DNA of 64,000 bases from Nymphaea colorata (lineage: Eukaryota; Streptophyta; Magnoliopsida; Nymphaeales; Nymphaeaceae), in contig NC_045150.1 in assembly GCF_008831285.2 (NCBI RefSeq), positions 3,920,001 to 3,984,000 on the forward strand. Direction: 5' to 3'. A program made the translations under genes and the position numbers. Below are positions 10,713-21,194 of this stretch, piece after piece (position 1 is the stretch's first letter; the number at the start of each line of letters is the position of its first letter). The notes under the pieces are model-generated. The model did not search any database. It saw only the letters and a list, made by a program, of their open reading frames with translations, and was not told the DNA's origin.

Positions 10713-12600
10713 CCAACACACAATAGGTCTGTTACCATTCTTGTTTTTCTTCTTTTTTGCTCACTATATTTATTAACAATAAGTGCTGGACTACTATGTT
10801 TTGATTCTGATTTTTGTATATATCCTTCTTTTAAATACTCAGTTATATGCATTTCGAACTCGTTTAAATCGTCTGGAACACATTTTAATGGTGCTTGTTG
10901 TACAATTGTGACTTTATTTATCAATTCTATTTTTACATATGTTTTATGTTTTTACCAAAATTTTAGTGGATTTTATGAGTATAGTTCTTCTAATTCTTTT
11001 TCTATTAATCCTAATTGATTTATCTCGAATATTTCATATGCTATCATGTTAACTTGTTTTCTTTCAAGCCTCAGAGTTACATAACTATATCCTTTAATCC
11101 ATGTTGTGTCTTGTTTTAATGTATTTTTACTATTAATGTTGGTACCTTGTTTTTACAGGGTGTTGTTAGTGTTAAATATTTGTTTGTTAGGGTTAGTGTT
11201 AAGCATCTGTTAAAAAATTCTTGTCCTAATATCATGTTTTTGTCTTGTAATCCATTATAGGAATATATTTCTTCTATTACTAGTTTTTTATCCCATATTA
11301 GGATTTTTATATTTCCAGATTTTTGTTCTAATATATTACCTTATCCATTGAATCCTTTGATTAATAGTTTTGTTTTTTCCCATTTTTGCTTAGGTAGACA
11401 ATTTTTCCTATAGAGATTTATCTGTGCACCAGTGTCTATAAAGGGAGTGTAGTATCTATTTTGGTATCCTTCTATTATTATCTTAATTAAAATATATATA
11501 AATTTTCTTTTTCTATTTTAGTCTGTGTTGTATTCATCATACCATTCGTTTATTTCCCTATTTATATCATAAGAATGTTCTTCTATAAATAAGTCTATTT
11601 GTTTTTCTACCCATCTATCTATAACTAGTAGAGTTAACTTATCTATGAATTGTTTTACTGTGATTAAAATTTTGAATTTTCTTAGTTTTTCCTTGATTTT
11701 TCTTATTTTATTTGTGTGATGTTTTGGGGTTATAGGGTGCATATAAATTCTAGTTTTTTAATCTTTTTAGTCATATTCTAGACATAATTATTTGTTTGTT
11801 TTGTGTTTCTATTTTACTAATTCCTTGGTTATATTGTAATCTGCCATTTTATTCAGCCATTTTTCTCCTAATATAACTTGTGTTTTGTTATGACTTCTTT
11901 GTTTTAGTATCTCAAAAGTTATTCATATATCTTGTTGTCCTATGGTTACTAACTTACTCACCAATCCAAGACTATCTATAATGTTTCCTCATATGTCTTT
12001 GTACATATGACTACTTGGTAAGATCATGTCTGATTTTTCCATATCTGGTGTAATATAATTTTCCTCACATCTTGTGTCAATTAGTATTTCTTGGATTTGT
12101 CCATCCATTAGACCTTGTATCTTAAATTGTTGATTGGCTTTTCTGACTGATGGCTCTCCTACTGGGTCACATATACTTAATCTTTTTCTAATAATTTCGA
12201 GTTCTTTGTTCTTGTTATTTCCCAAGTAATATCGCTCTTTTTTCCTTCAATAACTATGATTAAATTTTGGAAAGGATCTTCTATAGTTATGCTATCATTG
12301 TCTCTCTTTTTTTTTTGCTGAAATTTTGTGTTTATTGGTTATAACACATATACTTTTTGCTACCTTTTTCTAGTTCCATTCCTGATAATTTCTAATATAA
12401 TAGTAAACTTTTGTTTATATTTTCATCTGTTAATGATATGGTGTACTTTGGTTTTGCTTTGAATTTTATCTTTTGATAAATCAAATTTCCTTTCAATTTA
12501 GCCATAATTGCTTTATTTTGCAGGTATTGTTTCTGTCATCAGTTAAATATAATTCCAATGGTGTATTTATTACTTCTTTAAAATAGGCTTTTATTAATAT
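10713..12600 (-). pseudogene. Caulimovirid protease to RT-start segment, tandem unit 2
   Basis: Counterpart of unit 1 at an offset of about 2333 bp. Reading on minus: an open frame 12225-11989 with a retropepsin-like loop (ILIDTRCEENYI, near 12085-12050; DTR where DTG is usual), a second signature VILGEKWLNKMADYN near 11875-11835, then the canonical protease active site DTGA at 11436-11425, and finally the RT start in the open frame 10924-10673 (EFEMHITEYLKEGYIQKSES). RT is cut before its catalytic motifs at the same inversion junction as unit 1. In an intact virus this polyprotein is self-cleaved by the protease. Here stops and indels break it. Confidence 0.65.
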
Positions 12601-13700
12601 TTCAATTCTTTCAAAATATAAATATTTCATAGGTTCTTTAGGTTTTATATGTTTAAGTTATTATCTTACACTTTTTTTTTATCAGGGTACTCTAGTTGTT
12701 CCTTTTGCTTGCATAATGTCTATTACATGCTCTCTACTATTATATACATAGTTTTCTTTTAATTCCCTTTTAGCATATTTTTTAATATTAGAATTTTATT
12801 TAGTTTAGTATATTAAATATTTTTTCTGTGCAGGTGTCAATGTCCTTATTTTTTATTTTTTTTTTCAAAAAGTTTTTCATCAAATATTAATCTTTGAATT
12901 GTATAATTTTCTGCCAACTCTTCATGCTATGTTACTTCTTCAAGTTTTTCTAGTATTTTATCTGTTTTCCTTCTTCAGATGTATTTTGTATTTCTCTGTC
13001 TATTTCCATGTTATCACTTGAGTCTATTTCTGCCTGAGATTCATATATTGTTTTGTTATCTAATACATCTATCCTTAGGCTTTCTAATTGTTCTATTAAT
13101 ACATATTATTTTTCTAAAAGATTTATTGTTTTTGGGTTTCTAGTTGTCCTACATTCTTTAGCCATATGTTCATATTTTCTACAACTACAACATTTGCATG
13201 GTTTACTCTTTTATGGGTATTGTCTTATATATTGTTTATGTTTCTGGTTTTTCTTAAACTTTCTTTTATAATTTTTATATTTTCTTCGCAATTTAATATA
13301 CTTCATGTATTTTTTCTTTCTTTTATGATATTTATGTTGGGTACATCCAAAAGTTCGGATTTCATAGACCGCACAACACTTGTATGAGTTTATATATTGT
13401 TTGAATTTCTTCTTCTCTATATATTTTCTACATTGTTGTTTGTACCATGTTCTTAAATATTATATCCTAGATCCTAAACTGTCTTCTTCAGGTAGATTGT
13501 TTTTAAATGCCTTAAAAATTTTATCTGAAATAGTCCTTGGTAATCTGCTATATAATATTTCTAATGCAGCTTCCCTTTCTTCTTTCCTCAGTTTTGCTTT
13601 ATAGTAGTTTTTATTGAAATTTTGTATATAGTCATCTAAGTAACACATATGAGAACTTGTTATTTATAAGGGTGCTTTTCTTGTTAATTCTTGTTGTTTT
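12600..13700 (-). pseudogene. Caulimovirid capsid-like region with CCHC zinc knuckle
   Basis: On minus, an open frame at 13648-13460 (LDDYIQNFNKNYYKAKLRKE, Lys/Glu-rich, helical) is followed downstream by a clear zinc knuckle at 13192-13151: Cys-x2-Cys-x4-His-x4-Cys (CCSCRKYEHMAKEC). Caulimovirid coat proteins carry this knuckle near their C-terminus, where it binds nucleic acid. The order capsid, knuckle, protease, RT on the minus strand agrees with the family. Stops and shifts separate the pieces. This region exists once, and tandem unit 1 does not reach it. Confidence 0.65.
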
Positions 13701-14500
13701 TTGGCATTTATTTTATCTTTTTTTGTTATAAGAAATTCTTTTTTTATTGCTTTTACAAACTTGTTTAACATGACTATGGGTTGTAATGGTATAATTCCAT
13801 CATCCTCTGTTTGTTTTTGTAAAGTATTTTTAAATCTGGTTCGATTTCTTCAAACCATAATTTTACATTGCCAACAAATGAGTTTTCAATATAGTTTGTT
13901 GTGTTTTTAATGTCTATCTTGGCTTCTGATGTTTTTAATGTCTATCTTGGCTTATGTTATATGTTTTAACATGTCTGCTTGCCATATTTCAATTATTTCC
14001 ATTATATTAATTGCTCCATCTAGGTTTAATATTCCTTGTCATGCTTTCCACAACTTTTTTTTTTCAAGGTTTCCTGGGTAATAACTTCTTTAGTGATTCT
14101 GAATGTTGGTTTATAAGGTCTCAAACTTCCTGGTTCTTCTTTTACTTTTACATCTTCTTTAAGGGTCGTATTCATGTTAATTTCTTGTATATTGCTTATT
14201 AAATCTGGATACGTTACTGAATCATTGTCACTTTCATCTTGTAAATAATCTATTTTATTTATTCATAAGATTTCTAGCTCGCTTGATCTTGTTAGATTTA
14301 GTTCAGTGTGTATTTGCTCTTTTAGGTTTTTTAAGTCTGTTTTGATTTCATAAACTTCTGTTCCTATCTTTCTTATTTCAGAGTTTGAATTCTTTATTTC
14401 TGTTTTTAAATTATTAATGTCTTGGACAATCTTTATCAACTGCTTTAATTCTATTTGGTAATTTTTTAGTTCTTCTTTTGTCATTGTCTTAGACATTCAT
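13700..14500 (-). pseudogene. Viral polyprotein part upstream of capsid, with coiled coil
   Basis: The minus frame 14496-14263 starts at an ATG and reads a 77-residue Lys/Glu/Ile-rich helix (KQLIKIVQDINNLKTEIKNS) with heptad spacing, consistent with a coiled-coil assembly domain. The rest to 13700 is T-rich on + and broken by stops. I cannot tell whether it belongs to the movement protein, a virion-associated module or the capsid N-terminus. Confidence 0.4.
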
Positions 14501-15477
14501 AGAGTCCTATATTTTGTTTAGATTGTATTTCTTCTTCTTCTAAATCTTCATTTAATAATGTCACATCTTTTTCTATTACATTCTTCTATTTTTGTTTACT
14601 TCTATCATTTTCTTTGTTCAATCTTACCATTTTTTCACATTCTCCTTCAATTATGTATGGGTCTACTTGTTTCTAGTCTCCAGTCTTCTTCATATAGCTC
14701 GATAAAATTTCTACCTAGATTTGTTTTTATTAGACTTTTTCTCTGGTTTTGATATATATAATATTTTTGTTTAATTATGTGTTCTTTATAATTCATTCAA
14801 ATGATCATAAAGATATCTTCCTATTACTAACTTATTATTTTGAAGTGCTGTTTTTATATGATATTTCCCTTCTAGTAATCTTACTATATCCTGGACTAAA
14901 AATTTAATATGATTGTTTATCCTTTTCATCTATTACTACTATTTCCCATTGGTCTATTATTGTTACTTTTGGTTCTCATTTTTCTAATATTTTATTTATT
15001 TTTACTAGAGTGTCGTACATCATATCATAAAACATTTTATGGTTTTCTAAAATATTTTTAAAAGTTAATTTTTATATCATCAGTTTTGTCTAACAACATC
15101 TATGAATATGGTGTTTTATAAAATTTTCTGCTTCTGGAATTAAAACTTATTCCTTCCCATCCCTTCTCAATTTCCAACAATCTGGTGTGTGGTGTTGTGT
15201 GTTTTATTTTTCCTATTCTACACAGTTGTTAGACCTGATATAATATACTTTATCCTGGCTTGAAGCTCTTCTATTCACTTGTTCTTCACACCATACAGCT
15301 CTCTTGTCCACACAGTATACCTCTGTTTCATATTGTCTCACCATATGACATTAATGTTTTACCCTTTCAGCCTCTGCCTCAGTGGGTACTTACTCATTGC
15401 CTTTGGCCTTTGACAATCCTTCACAACTTGTGCCTATCGTGGAGGATAAACAACTAGTACCTATTGTGTGTTGGTCA
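14500..15477 (-). other. 5' part of the viral copy: leader/intergenic region and decayed upstream coding sequence
   Basis: The minus strand begins at a third copy of the second-ORF terminus (TGA at 15477-15475, followed by CCAACACACAATAGGTAC), so the sequence downstream should be the viral intergenic region and leader. A degenerate match to the tRNA-Met primer site (ATATCAGGTC against GTATCAGAGC) lies at about 15241-15229. Short frames further down (for example around 15030-14900) are too broken to assign. A movement protein would be expected here but I cannot demonstrate it. Confidence 0.35.
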
Positions 15478-15499
15478 AGTAAATAAATCTCCCTTCTTA

Positions 15500-16850
15500 C
15501 CATTAAAAGTATGTCATACTTTGGTGTTCAAATATGTAAAGAAATTATAAACACAAACAAAACAAAATAGATTCTAAGTCATTCAAAATAGGTTGATCAG
15601 GAAGAACAATTATTCATTCCATCAATATAAAAAATACATAACTCAAACAAACATAACTTACAGAGATTACATCACTGGGTTTCCCGAGTAAAGTTTAAAG
15701 AAAATAAAAACAAAAAAGTCAAAAAGTGAATGTTATATAATAGCTTTTTTATACTTATACAATCATATTTTTTAATAATAATTTTCAAACATATGAAAAG
15801 CATCATCTGATGTTTCTACTTTTTGTCTGGTCGTTCTTACTTTGTATGGCAATCAATTCAGTCTTTGCCAAGGAGAGAAGGACGTCAATAAAACTACACC
15901 AAATGTTAGTGATGTGTCAGTACACCAGATGTCACTGATGGTTTCATCGACAAAAATGCCACTTCAGTTAACAAAAGAAAAAAAAAAGGAAAAACAGTTT
16001 TTTAGTGATGCAGAAGGCAAAACGTTACTAAAAGTTAGATTTTTACACTCGTTCCCTTCGGTAACGCCATTGTACGTTACTCCAAATTCAGCTTCCAAAA
16101 CCTATAGCAGTGAAGAAACTTCACTGTGGTATGCTTCCTAAATTATTAAAAAGGCAGGAGAAAAATAAAATATAGAAAATGGAAAATCTTTTGACATCAA
16201 TAAGAAAAAAAACTGAGAAACGAGAAGAAAAAAGGAAAACAAAAGAACAAGCACATCCATTTGAACAAAAAAAGAAAAGCGCAGTGGCAAAGTCGATTTT
16301 TTTTTTTCATATTAATAGGCGAGGTGGCAAGCTTAAATAATCAAATTTATTTATTGATAAAACAACTTGAGATCATTTAGAAGTCCGTATTTTTACCAAT
16401 ATTTTGAAAGTACAACCATGGATTCTCTAGCTATATACTTGAATGACATTCATTAAAAGTTGTGTCCAAATTCTATTGTTGTTGTCATTAGGTTAATTAG
16501 ATGATCCTTGTCTTTCAAATAACTATTATAATGGGCACTGATGTTATGGATGTGAATGGATTAAATATTGTTTTAGACAACCAAATAATAAATTGCAACT
16601 TAATTAGAGAACATATATTTTTCTATAGTCATCCAAGTAAGGAAATTAAATTTCTCGACCATGGTTTTATGGAGTAGGACACCTAATTATGTGGGTTGGC
16701 TTAAGGCCTTTAAGTTAAAGAAAAGTCAAAAGTTCAATACTTAGATGTGCTTAGATGTCACTTAAAACGGAGCTTTAGAGGCAAAACACCATTTGTCCTT
16801 GAGAAGATTGGTGCATAGTGGTGACGATACCTCGAAGCATCGAAAACAGA
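15500..16850. other. AT-rich intergenic sequence, nothing assigned
   Basis: The longest frame (15842-16141, +) is Ser/Thr/Lys-rich with no recognisable motif. The sequence around 15900-16100 has several short TTACTAAAAG/CACTG-type motifs but no demonstrable terminal repeats. Confidence 0.4.
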
Positions 16851-16857
16851 CCCTGTA

Positions 16858-17225
16858 TCCTAAGTAGGGCTGGGCTGCCGATGGGGGCCCGGGACCTGGC
16901 CCGGTATGGGCCTAGGTCCGGGCCAAAAAAAAACTTAGATCGGGCAGGGCCCGGGTCAGCCCGGGCCCCACACGATCCGTCCCATGCCCGGCCCGATCCG
17001 GCCCGTTAAAGACTAAAAATATATATATATTTTTTTAAAACCCCATTGTGCCCTATAGATCCTCTCCTCCTCATATATGTGCATCTCCGCCTCTCCACCA
17101 CAGGTAACCATTTCTCTCTATCTCTCTCTTTCGTTGCAGTTTGTCTGCCATGAAAGAGCAGCCATTTTTTGTGCAGATATGTGAAGGCGAAAGAGTGATT
17201 TTGGAAGAGTGAAGGGCCCGGCCCG
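16858..17225. mobile_element. hAT-like GGGCCCGG-rich terminal repeat patch
   Basis: Dense GGCCCGG/CCGGGCC motifs occur at 16865-17005 (GGGCCCGGGACCTGGCCCGG) and again at 17213-17226 (AAGGGCCCGGCCCG), embedded in AT-rich DNA. Many plant hAT elements have subterminal repeats of this kind, and a similar patch occurs at 41655-41860. Exact ends and an 8-bp target duplication were not found. Confidence 0.35.
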
Positions 17226-17308
17226 ATACCACGGAACTGGCTTCCTTTTCCCTCACAAATTTCCCTCTTTTCGCATTTCCATTTTCCACTTCTCGTTTCC
17301 CGACCCAG

Positions 17309-17413
17309 ATGGTGCCAAAGGGCGAGAAGAAGCTGGTGGAGAAGCCGACGAAGGAGAAGAAGACGGTGGCGAAGAAGGCCCCTGCTGAAAGGAAGCCAAA
17401 GGCGGAAAAGCAA
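17309..17413 (+). pseudogene. Histone H2B N-terminal tail fragment
   Basis: An ATG-initiated frame begins MVPKGEKKLVEKPTKEKKTV and continues AKKAPAERKPKAEK, which resembles the Lys/Ala/Pro-rich N-terminal tail of plant histone H2B (MAPK-type start, EKKP and PKAEK motifs). About 35 codons match. At 17414 the sequence becomes unrelated (QMYTCESQFD...), and no histone-fold helices follow. GC-rich codons contrast with the AT-rich surroundings. The ~80 bp upstream (17225-17308) read like a pyrimidine-rich 5' leader, so leader plus tail may have been copied together. An H2B gene piece carried by or next to the adjacent hAT-like patch is plausible. No function is expected. Confidence 0.6.
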
Positions 17414-17659
17414 ATGTACACATGTGAAAGCCAATTCGATTTGACGCAAATTTTCGCACTCGCATATGAATCTTATTGGCCCATGGTCCAGCTCTATCCG
17501 ATTTGAACGGATACAAGTTTTGACACAAAGACTTTTATGAACATGGTTTGGTAAAGAGTGGTGCTAGTAGCCCCCAGTGCACAGTTTGTGTTATGCGGCA
17601 TAGGCAGCTATTTTCCTTAACAAAAAGCGGGTGGGTCTTGCATGCAAGTTAAAGCCTGG

Positions 17660-17865
17660 TGCTAGGGATGGAGTCAAGGGGGACCTGTTTGGGCCTTAGC
17701 CCCACCTTAATTTTTTTTTAAGAAAAACTTACATGTAAATTTTAGAAAATTTTACTTGTTTTATATAAAAATCTAAAAAATAATATTTCGACCTGTGTCA
17801 AAATGTAGAAACTTTAATTTGGGCCCCCTCGTGAAAAATGTTTGGCTAAGCCTCTGCCTGGTAGG
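17660..17865. mobile_element. MITE-like element, copy 1 of a small family
   Basis: A GGATGGAGTCAAGGGGG...CCCC start, an AT-rich core with AAATTTTAGAAAATTTTA, and a GGGCCCCCTCGTG...GCTAAGCCTCTGCC end resemble 20590-20815, 43735-43925 and 45290-45450. Members begin or end with a GGGGCGGAGCC-like motif and have no coding capacity. Confidence 0.45.
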
Positions 17866-18299
17866 GAAAGGAGGGGGGCTTCGGTTCTCGCTTCCATGGT
17901 GTGATTAATCATCCTGCTCACTCAAAAGGAGTGTTACTAGTGACCCTCAATCGTGTTTGGTTTCCTCAAGTATGTTAGAGTTTGTCCCAGATATTCTGCA
18001 CACTAATTCAAACGGCCTATAAGTCTTTGGTAACTCAGTGTACTTAGTCACTTTATCTCATTTCCGAGGGAGATCTAAACTTCCGTTTTGTTGGATCAGC
18101 AAAGTAAACAAATGCAACGTTTAAACACCGGTAAAAATGAGAATTCAAGATCTTTGATATATATCCAAAACATCGGATTTGGTGTCTGATTTTCTAGGGG
18201 AGGAAGTCTAACCTTTGTCCTCAAATGCACGAATCTAATGTCCTCAATAATCTCGGGCACCTTGGATATGAAATCAGAGGCAAATAAATGCCCCTTTTA

Positions 18300-18379
18300 G
18301 AGTATCGAATTACTTACCTCATTTTCCAGCTTAGGTCTCAAGTATCGAATTACTTACCTCATTTTCCAGCTTAGGTCTC
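18300..18379. repeat. Two perfect 40-bp tandem copies
   Basis: The 40-bp unit starting AGTATCGAATTACTTACCTC is repeated head to tail at 18300-18339 and 18340-18379 with no difference. Confidence 0.9.
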
Positions 18380-19740
18380 AACTACTTACTTAATGCAGGA
18401 GTGTCCCCTAGCAGAACTTTCAACACAATGATTTCAATTTTATTGTACTTTTTTACTTTTTTATTTTTATTTTAAATTTTAAGCTTCATTTAAGATTAAC
18501 AAATCCGCATAAAAGATTAAAAAATGAAAAATGCTGTTGATATATTGTAAGAACTATTTTTTCCGGTGATCGGTAGGTGGTTTGAGGCAATCTAGCTCAA
18601 GATCAGGTTTGTTCTGCAATTAAATAAAAAATATTGGGGGTGCCGGCAGTGGCGGATGACGAGAGTGATCTGGAAATGCCCAGTGGATCAAACGACAACT
18701 ACCTACACAAGTTTGCCCAAAACACCCCCATTTAAGTTCACATTGTTACAAAACTACCCCTAGTTATCGAATATGCGCCATACTGGTTCACAATTTTTTG
18801 TGTGTCAATTAATGACTAAAATATTTGTTCACATTGAAAAATAAAACTTTTTGTAAAGAAAAAATTGAGAATGAAACAAAGCAAAAAAGAATACGGAAGA
18901 CATTTCTTTTTAATGAATTATGAAAATGTCCTTCCCTCATTTACTGCACACGGCATACATAACTTTCTCTTGTAAAGTATTAGTGCAATTTCTTTCTTCT
19001 TTTATAATGATATCAATGATACACTTAAGTTTGCATGGTATAATAAAAAATGTGCTTTAAATTGGATTTCATTGTTTTAGCCACCTGGTTGTTATATAAT
19101 CTAAAAGGCTAAACGATAGAAATAGAAATATATTACAGACTACGACAGAATAAGATCCATTTTGCATCATATCTAACTTATTCTTTAATTTGGACAGAAG
19201 AAGTAATGTCACTCGATCATTAACAAATTGACTGCATTCTGTCCACCAGTAATGTCACTCGATCATCTCAATGAGGCTCTAAGTGGTGATTCAATTTTGT
19301 TCACCAGGTTCCAATAAAGACCATAGATCTTAAACTAACCGATCCGATGGAACAACTCAAAATATAAGCCGGTGCAATAGAAAAGTTTATTTTCTAAAGA
19401 GTTTAGAAATGAAAGCAGGGAAATAATCTCATTGACTACTATCTAATGAAATATTGCACACTATCAACCTTTGGTAAGCCGAGGATGCCCGCAAATGAGC
19501 ATTGAGATCATTGCTTTCTTTTCCAGCGACGTCTTTATAAAGCAGATTTGGACTGAATAATCATTAAGTTTGAGGAAGGATTAAAAGCAATAAAATATGG
19601 CGTAAAATATAGAATAAACATATCAAAGGCCAAAACAAAATCAAGGTGAAAATATTAATAGAAGATTTTTATGGTAAAGGATCATGGTGCTTGTCTCTAC
19701 AGAGATCAATTAAAATTGCGACGAAAAAAAAAATATTTTG
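18380..19740. other. Intergenic sequence, nothing assigned
   Basis: AT-rich with no supported gene. The only structure seen is the motif AGTAATGTCACTCGATCAT, present at about 19200 and 19249. Confidence 0.4.
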
Positions 19741-20310
19741 TATTTAATGAGAATAAACGAAAATTGAACGACTCCGTAAAATAATGGGCAACTTTAGATG
19801 TATCACTGCTATATAATGAAATGATGTACATTGTCAACCATAAGGTCGATGGTTGCAGCCTTCCGTGGACGCAGGTGACTAGACACCGAATCCTTCTTGT
19901 TCTTTTTATTTTTTCAACACTCTTTTTCCCCAAACTCTGCCATTCTTCTTCTTCTTCTTCCTTTGCCATTGCAGGCTTTGATTCAAGTAATACATAGATC
20001 CATCTCACTCCCAGACGATCCCATTTCTCTAGTTTTGTGGCCGGAGGGCAATCCTTGGACCCATGCATATGCAACTTAGCAAATATTTTTTCTTCTAACA
20101 GTTCACCTATCCAAATGGTCTTAATATGAGTTTGGATTTGGATCCGGTTCAAACATTCATGGCCCGAGACAGTCAAATTCATATCATATTGACGTTGGCA
20201 TCCACTTCAACGTATAAGTGTGGTGTGGTTGCTCCAAAAAAACAGCCCCTCATCTCCAATGTCAATTTACAACCCTTATCCAAACCCTTTAACTCGTCAA
20301 ACTCATGAAG
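19740..20310 (+). repeat. Dispersed LTR-like repeat family (copy f, diverged)
   Basis: AATTTAATGAGAATAAA, TATATAATGAAATG, TTGTCAACCATAAGG, GCAGCCTTCC and a TTTTTATTTTTTCAACAC stretch appear in the same order as at 30165, 32820 and 43090. No open frame of interest. The minus frame 20182-19706 is antisense to the repeat and has no domain. Confidence 0.5.
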
Positions 20311-20589
20311 TTAATGGAACTCTCTCTCTCTCTCTCTAAGGCTTCCTTCTTTTCCCTTCCCTTGCACTCAGAGTCTAGCACACATGGGAATGAGGGAGGG
20401 AAAGTTGGTGGATGATTTTCTCCCTCTCCTTTGTTTCTAGAAAGGGAAGGAAAACATGATCACCATGATGACAATAATGATGATCATGAGAGCGAAGTTG
20501 GTGGTTGGGACTTGGAGTAGACAGTCTAATGAAGTTTACAATTTATCATTAAACCGTCAACACTGAGACCCAACGACCATCATCGCCAT

Positions 20590-20681
20590 CAGAAGTGGAG
20601 GGAAGAGGGGCCAGCAGGGGCCATGGTCTCCCATCAAATTTTAAAAACTTTAAAACTTTATATGTACATGTAATGTTTTAG

Positions 20682-20721
<40 letters not shown>

Positions 20722-20815
20722 CAAAAAAATTTATTTCAGCTCCTATTAAAATTTTAAAAGTTCAAACTATAGTTCGGCCCATGCGACAAAAAATTTCTAG
20801 CTCCACCCCTGATCA
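20590..20815. mobile_element. MITE-like element, copy 2, with (TA)n core
   Basis: It runs from GAGGGGCCAGCAGGGGCCAT to TTCTAGCTCCACCCCTGA, with a (TA)n run at 20688-20718 and AT-rich arms, and resembles the copies at 17660, 43735 and 45290. It sits inside the first satellite unit. Confidence 0.5.
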
Positions 20816-20880
20816 CCAACATTATGATCACTATCATCTTGTTGAGCATGCTTTTCTTCATTTTGTTTCGACAAAAAAAT

Positions 20881-21194
20881 TGGATGATGAGCAGGCAGAG
20901 AAAAAGAAACATTTTTTATCTCTCTAGTTTAGCATTTAGCGGTTTTTGGTTCTTTCCATCCTCCTCGTTTTGGGGTTTCCTCCATTTTTTCCCAACATTT
21001 CATGTTTGAAAAGCTTTTCACCAACAACTACGGTGATTGGATGATGAGCAGGCAGAGAAAAAGAAACATTTTTTATCTCTCTAGTTTAGCATTTAGCGGT
21101 TTTTGGTTCTTTCCATCCTCCTCGTTTTGGGGTTTCCTCCATTTTTTTCCCAACATTTCATGTTTGAAAAGTTTTTCACCAACAACTACGGTGT
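20881..21194. repeat. 157-bp near-identical tandem duplication inside the satellite
   Basis: Sequence from TGGATGATGAGCAGGCAGAG to CCAACAACTACGGTG at 20881-21034 is repeated at 21038-21192 with only small differences (one extra T in the poly-T run; AAGC/AAGT). Confidence 0.9.

Larger units (their letters stand above)
6905..15500. mobile_element. Rearranged, decayed endogenous caulimovirid (pararetrovirus) locus
   Basis: Recognisable caulimovirid pieces are scattered on both strands: RNase H and a downstream second ORF on +; capsid-type zinc knuckle, aspartic protease and reverse-transcriptase start on -. Having a polyprotein plus a second ORF after RNase H fits the florendovirus-like endogenous viruses of flowering plants, but that genus-level call is inference. 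All frames carry stops or shifts, parts are inverted relative to each other, and a 2.33-kb segment is tandemly duplicated. The RT catalytic core is missing from every copy, so the locus is not autonomous. Confidence 0.75.

Noticed and set aside
15842-16141. 99-codon frame and CACTA-like words
   Set aside because: No domain, and no CACTA terminal inverted repeats with a 3-bp target duplication could be found.
19706-20182. 158-codon minus-strand frame
   Set aside because: Antisense to a dispersed repeat whose other copies lack the frame; the acidic run is a CTT microsatellite read backwards.
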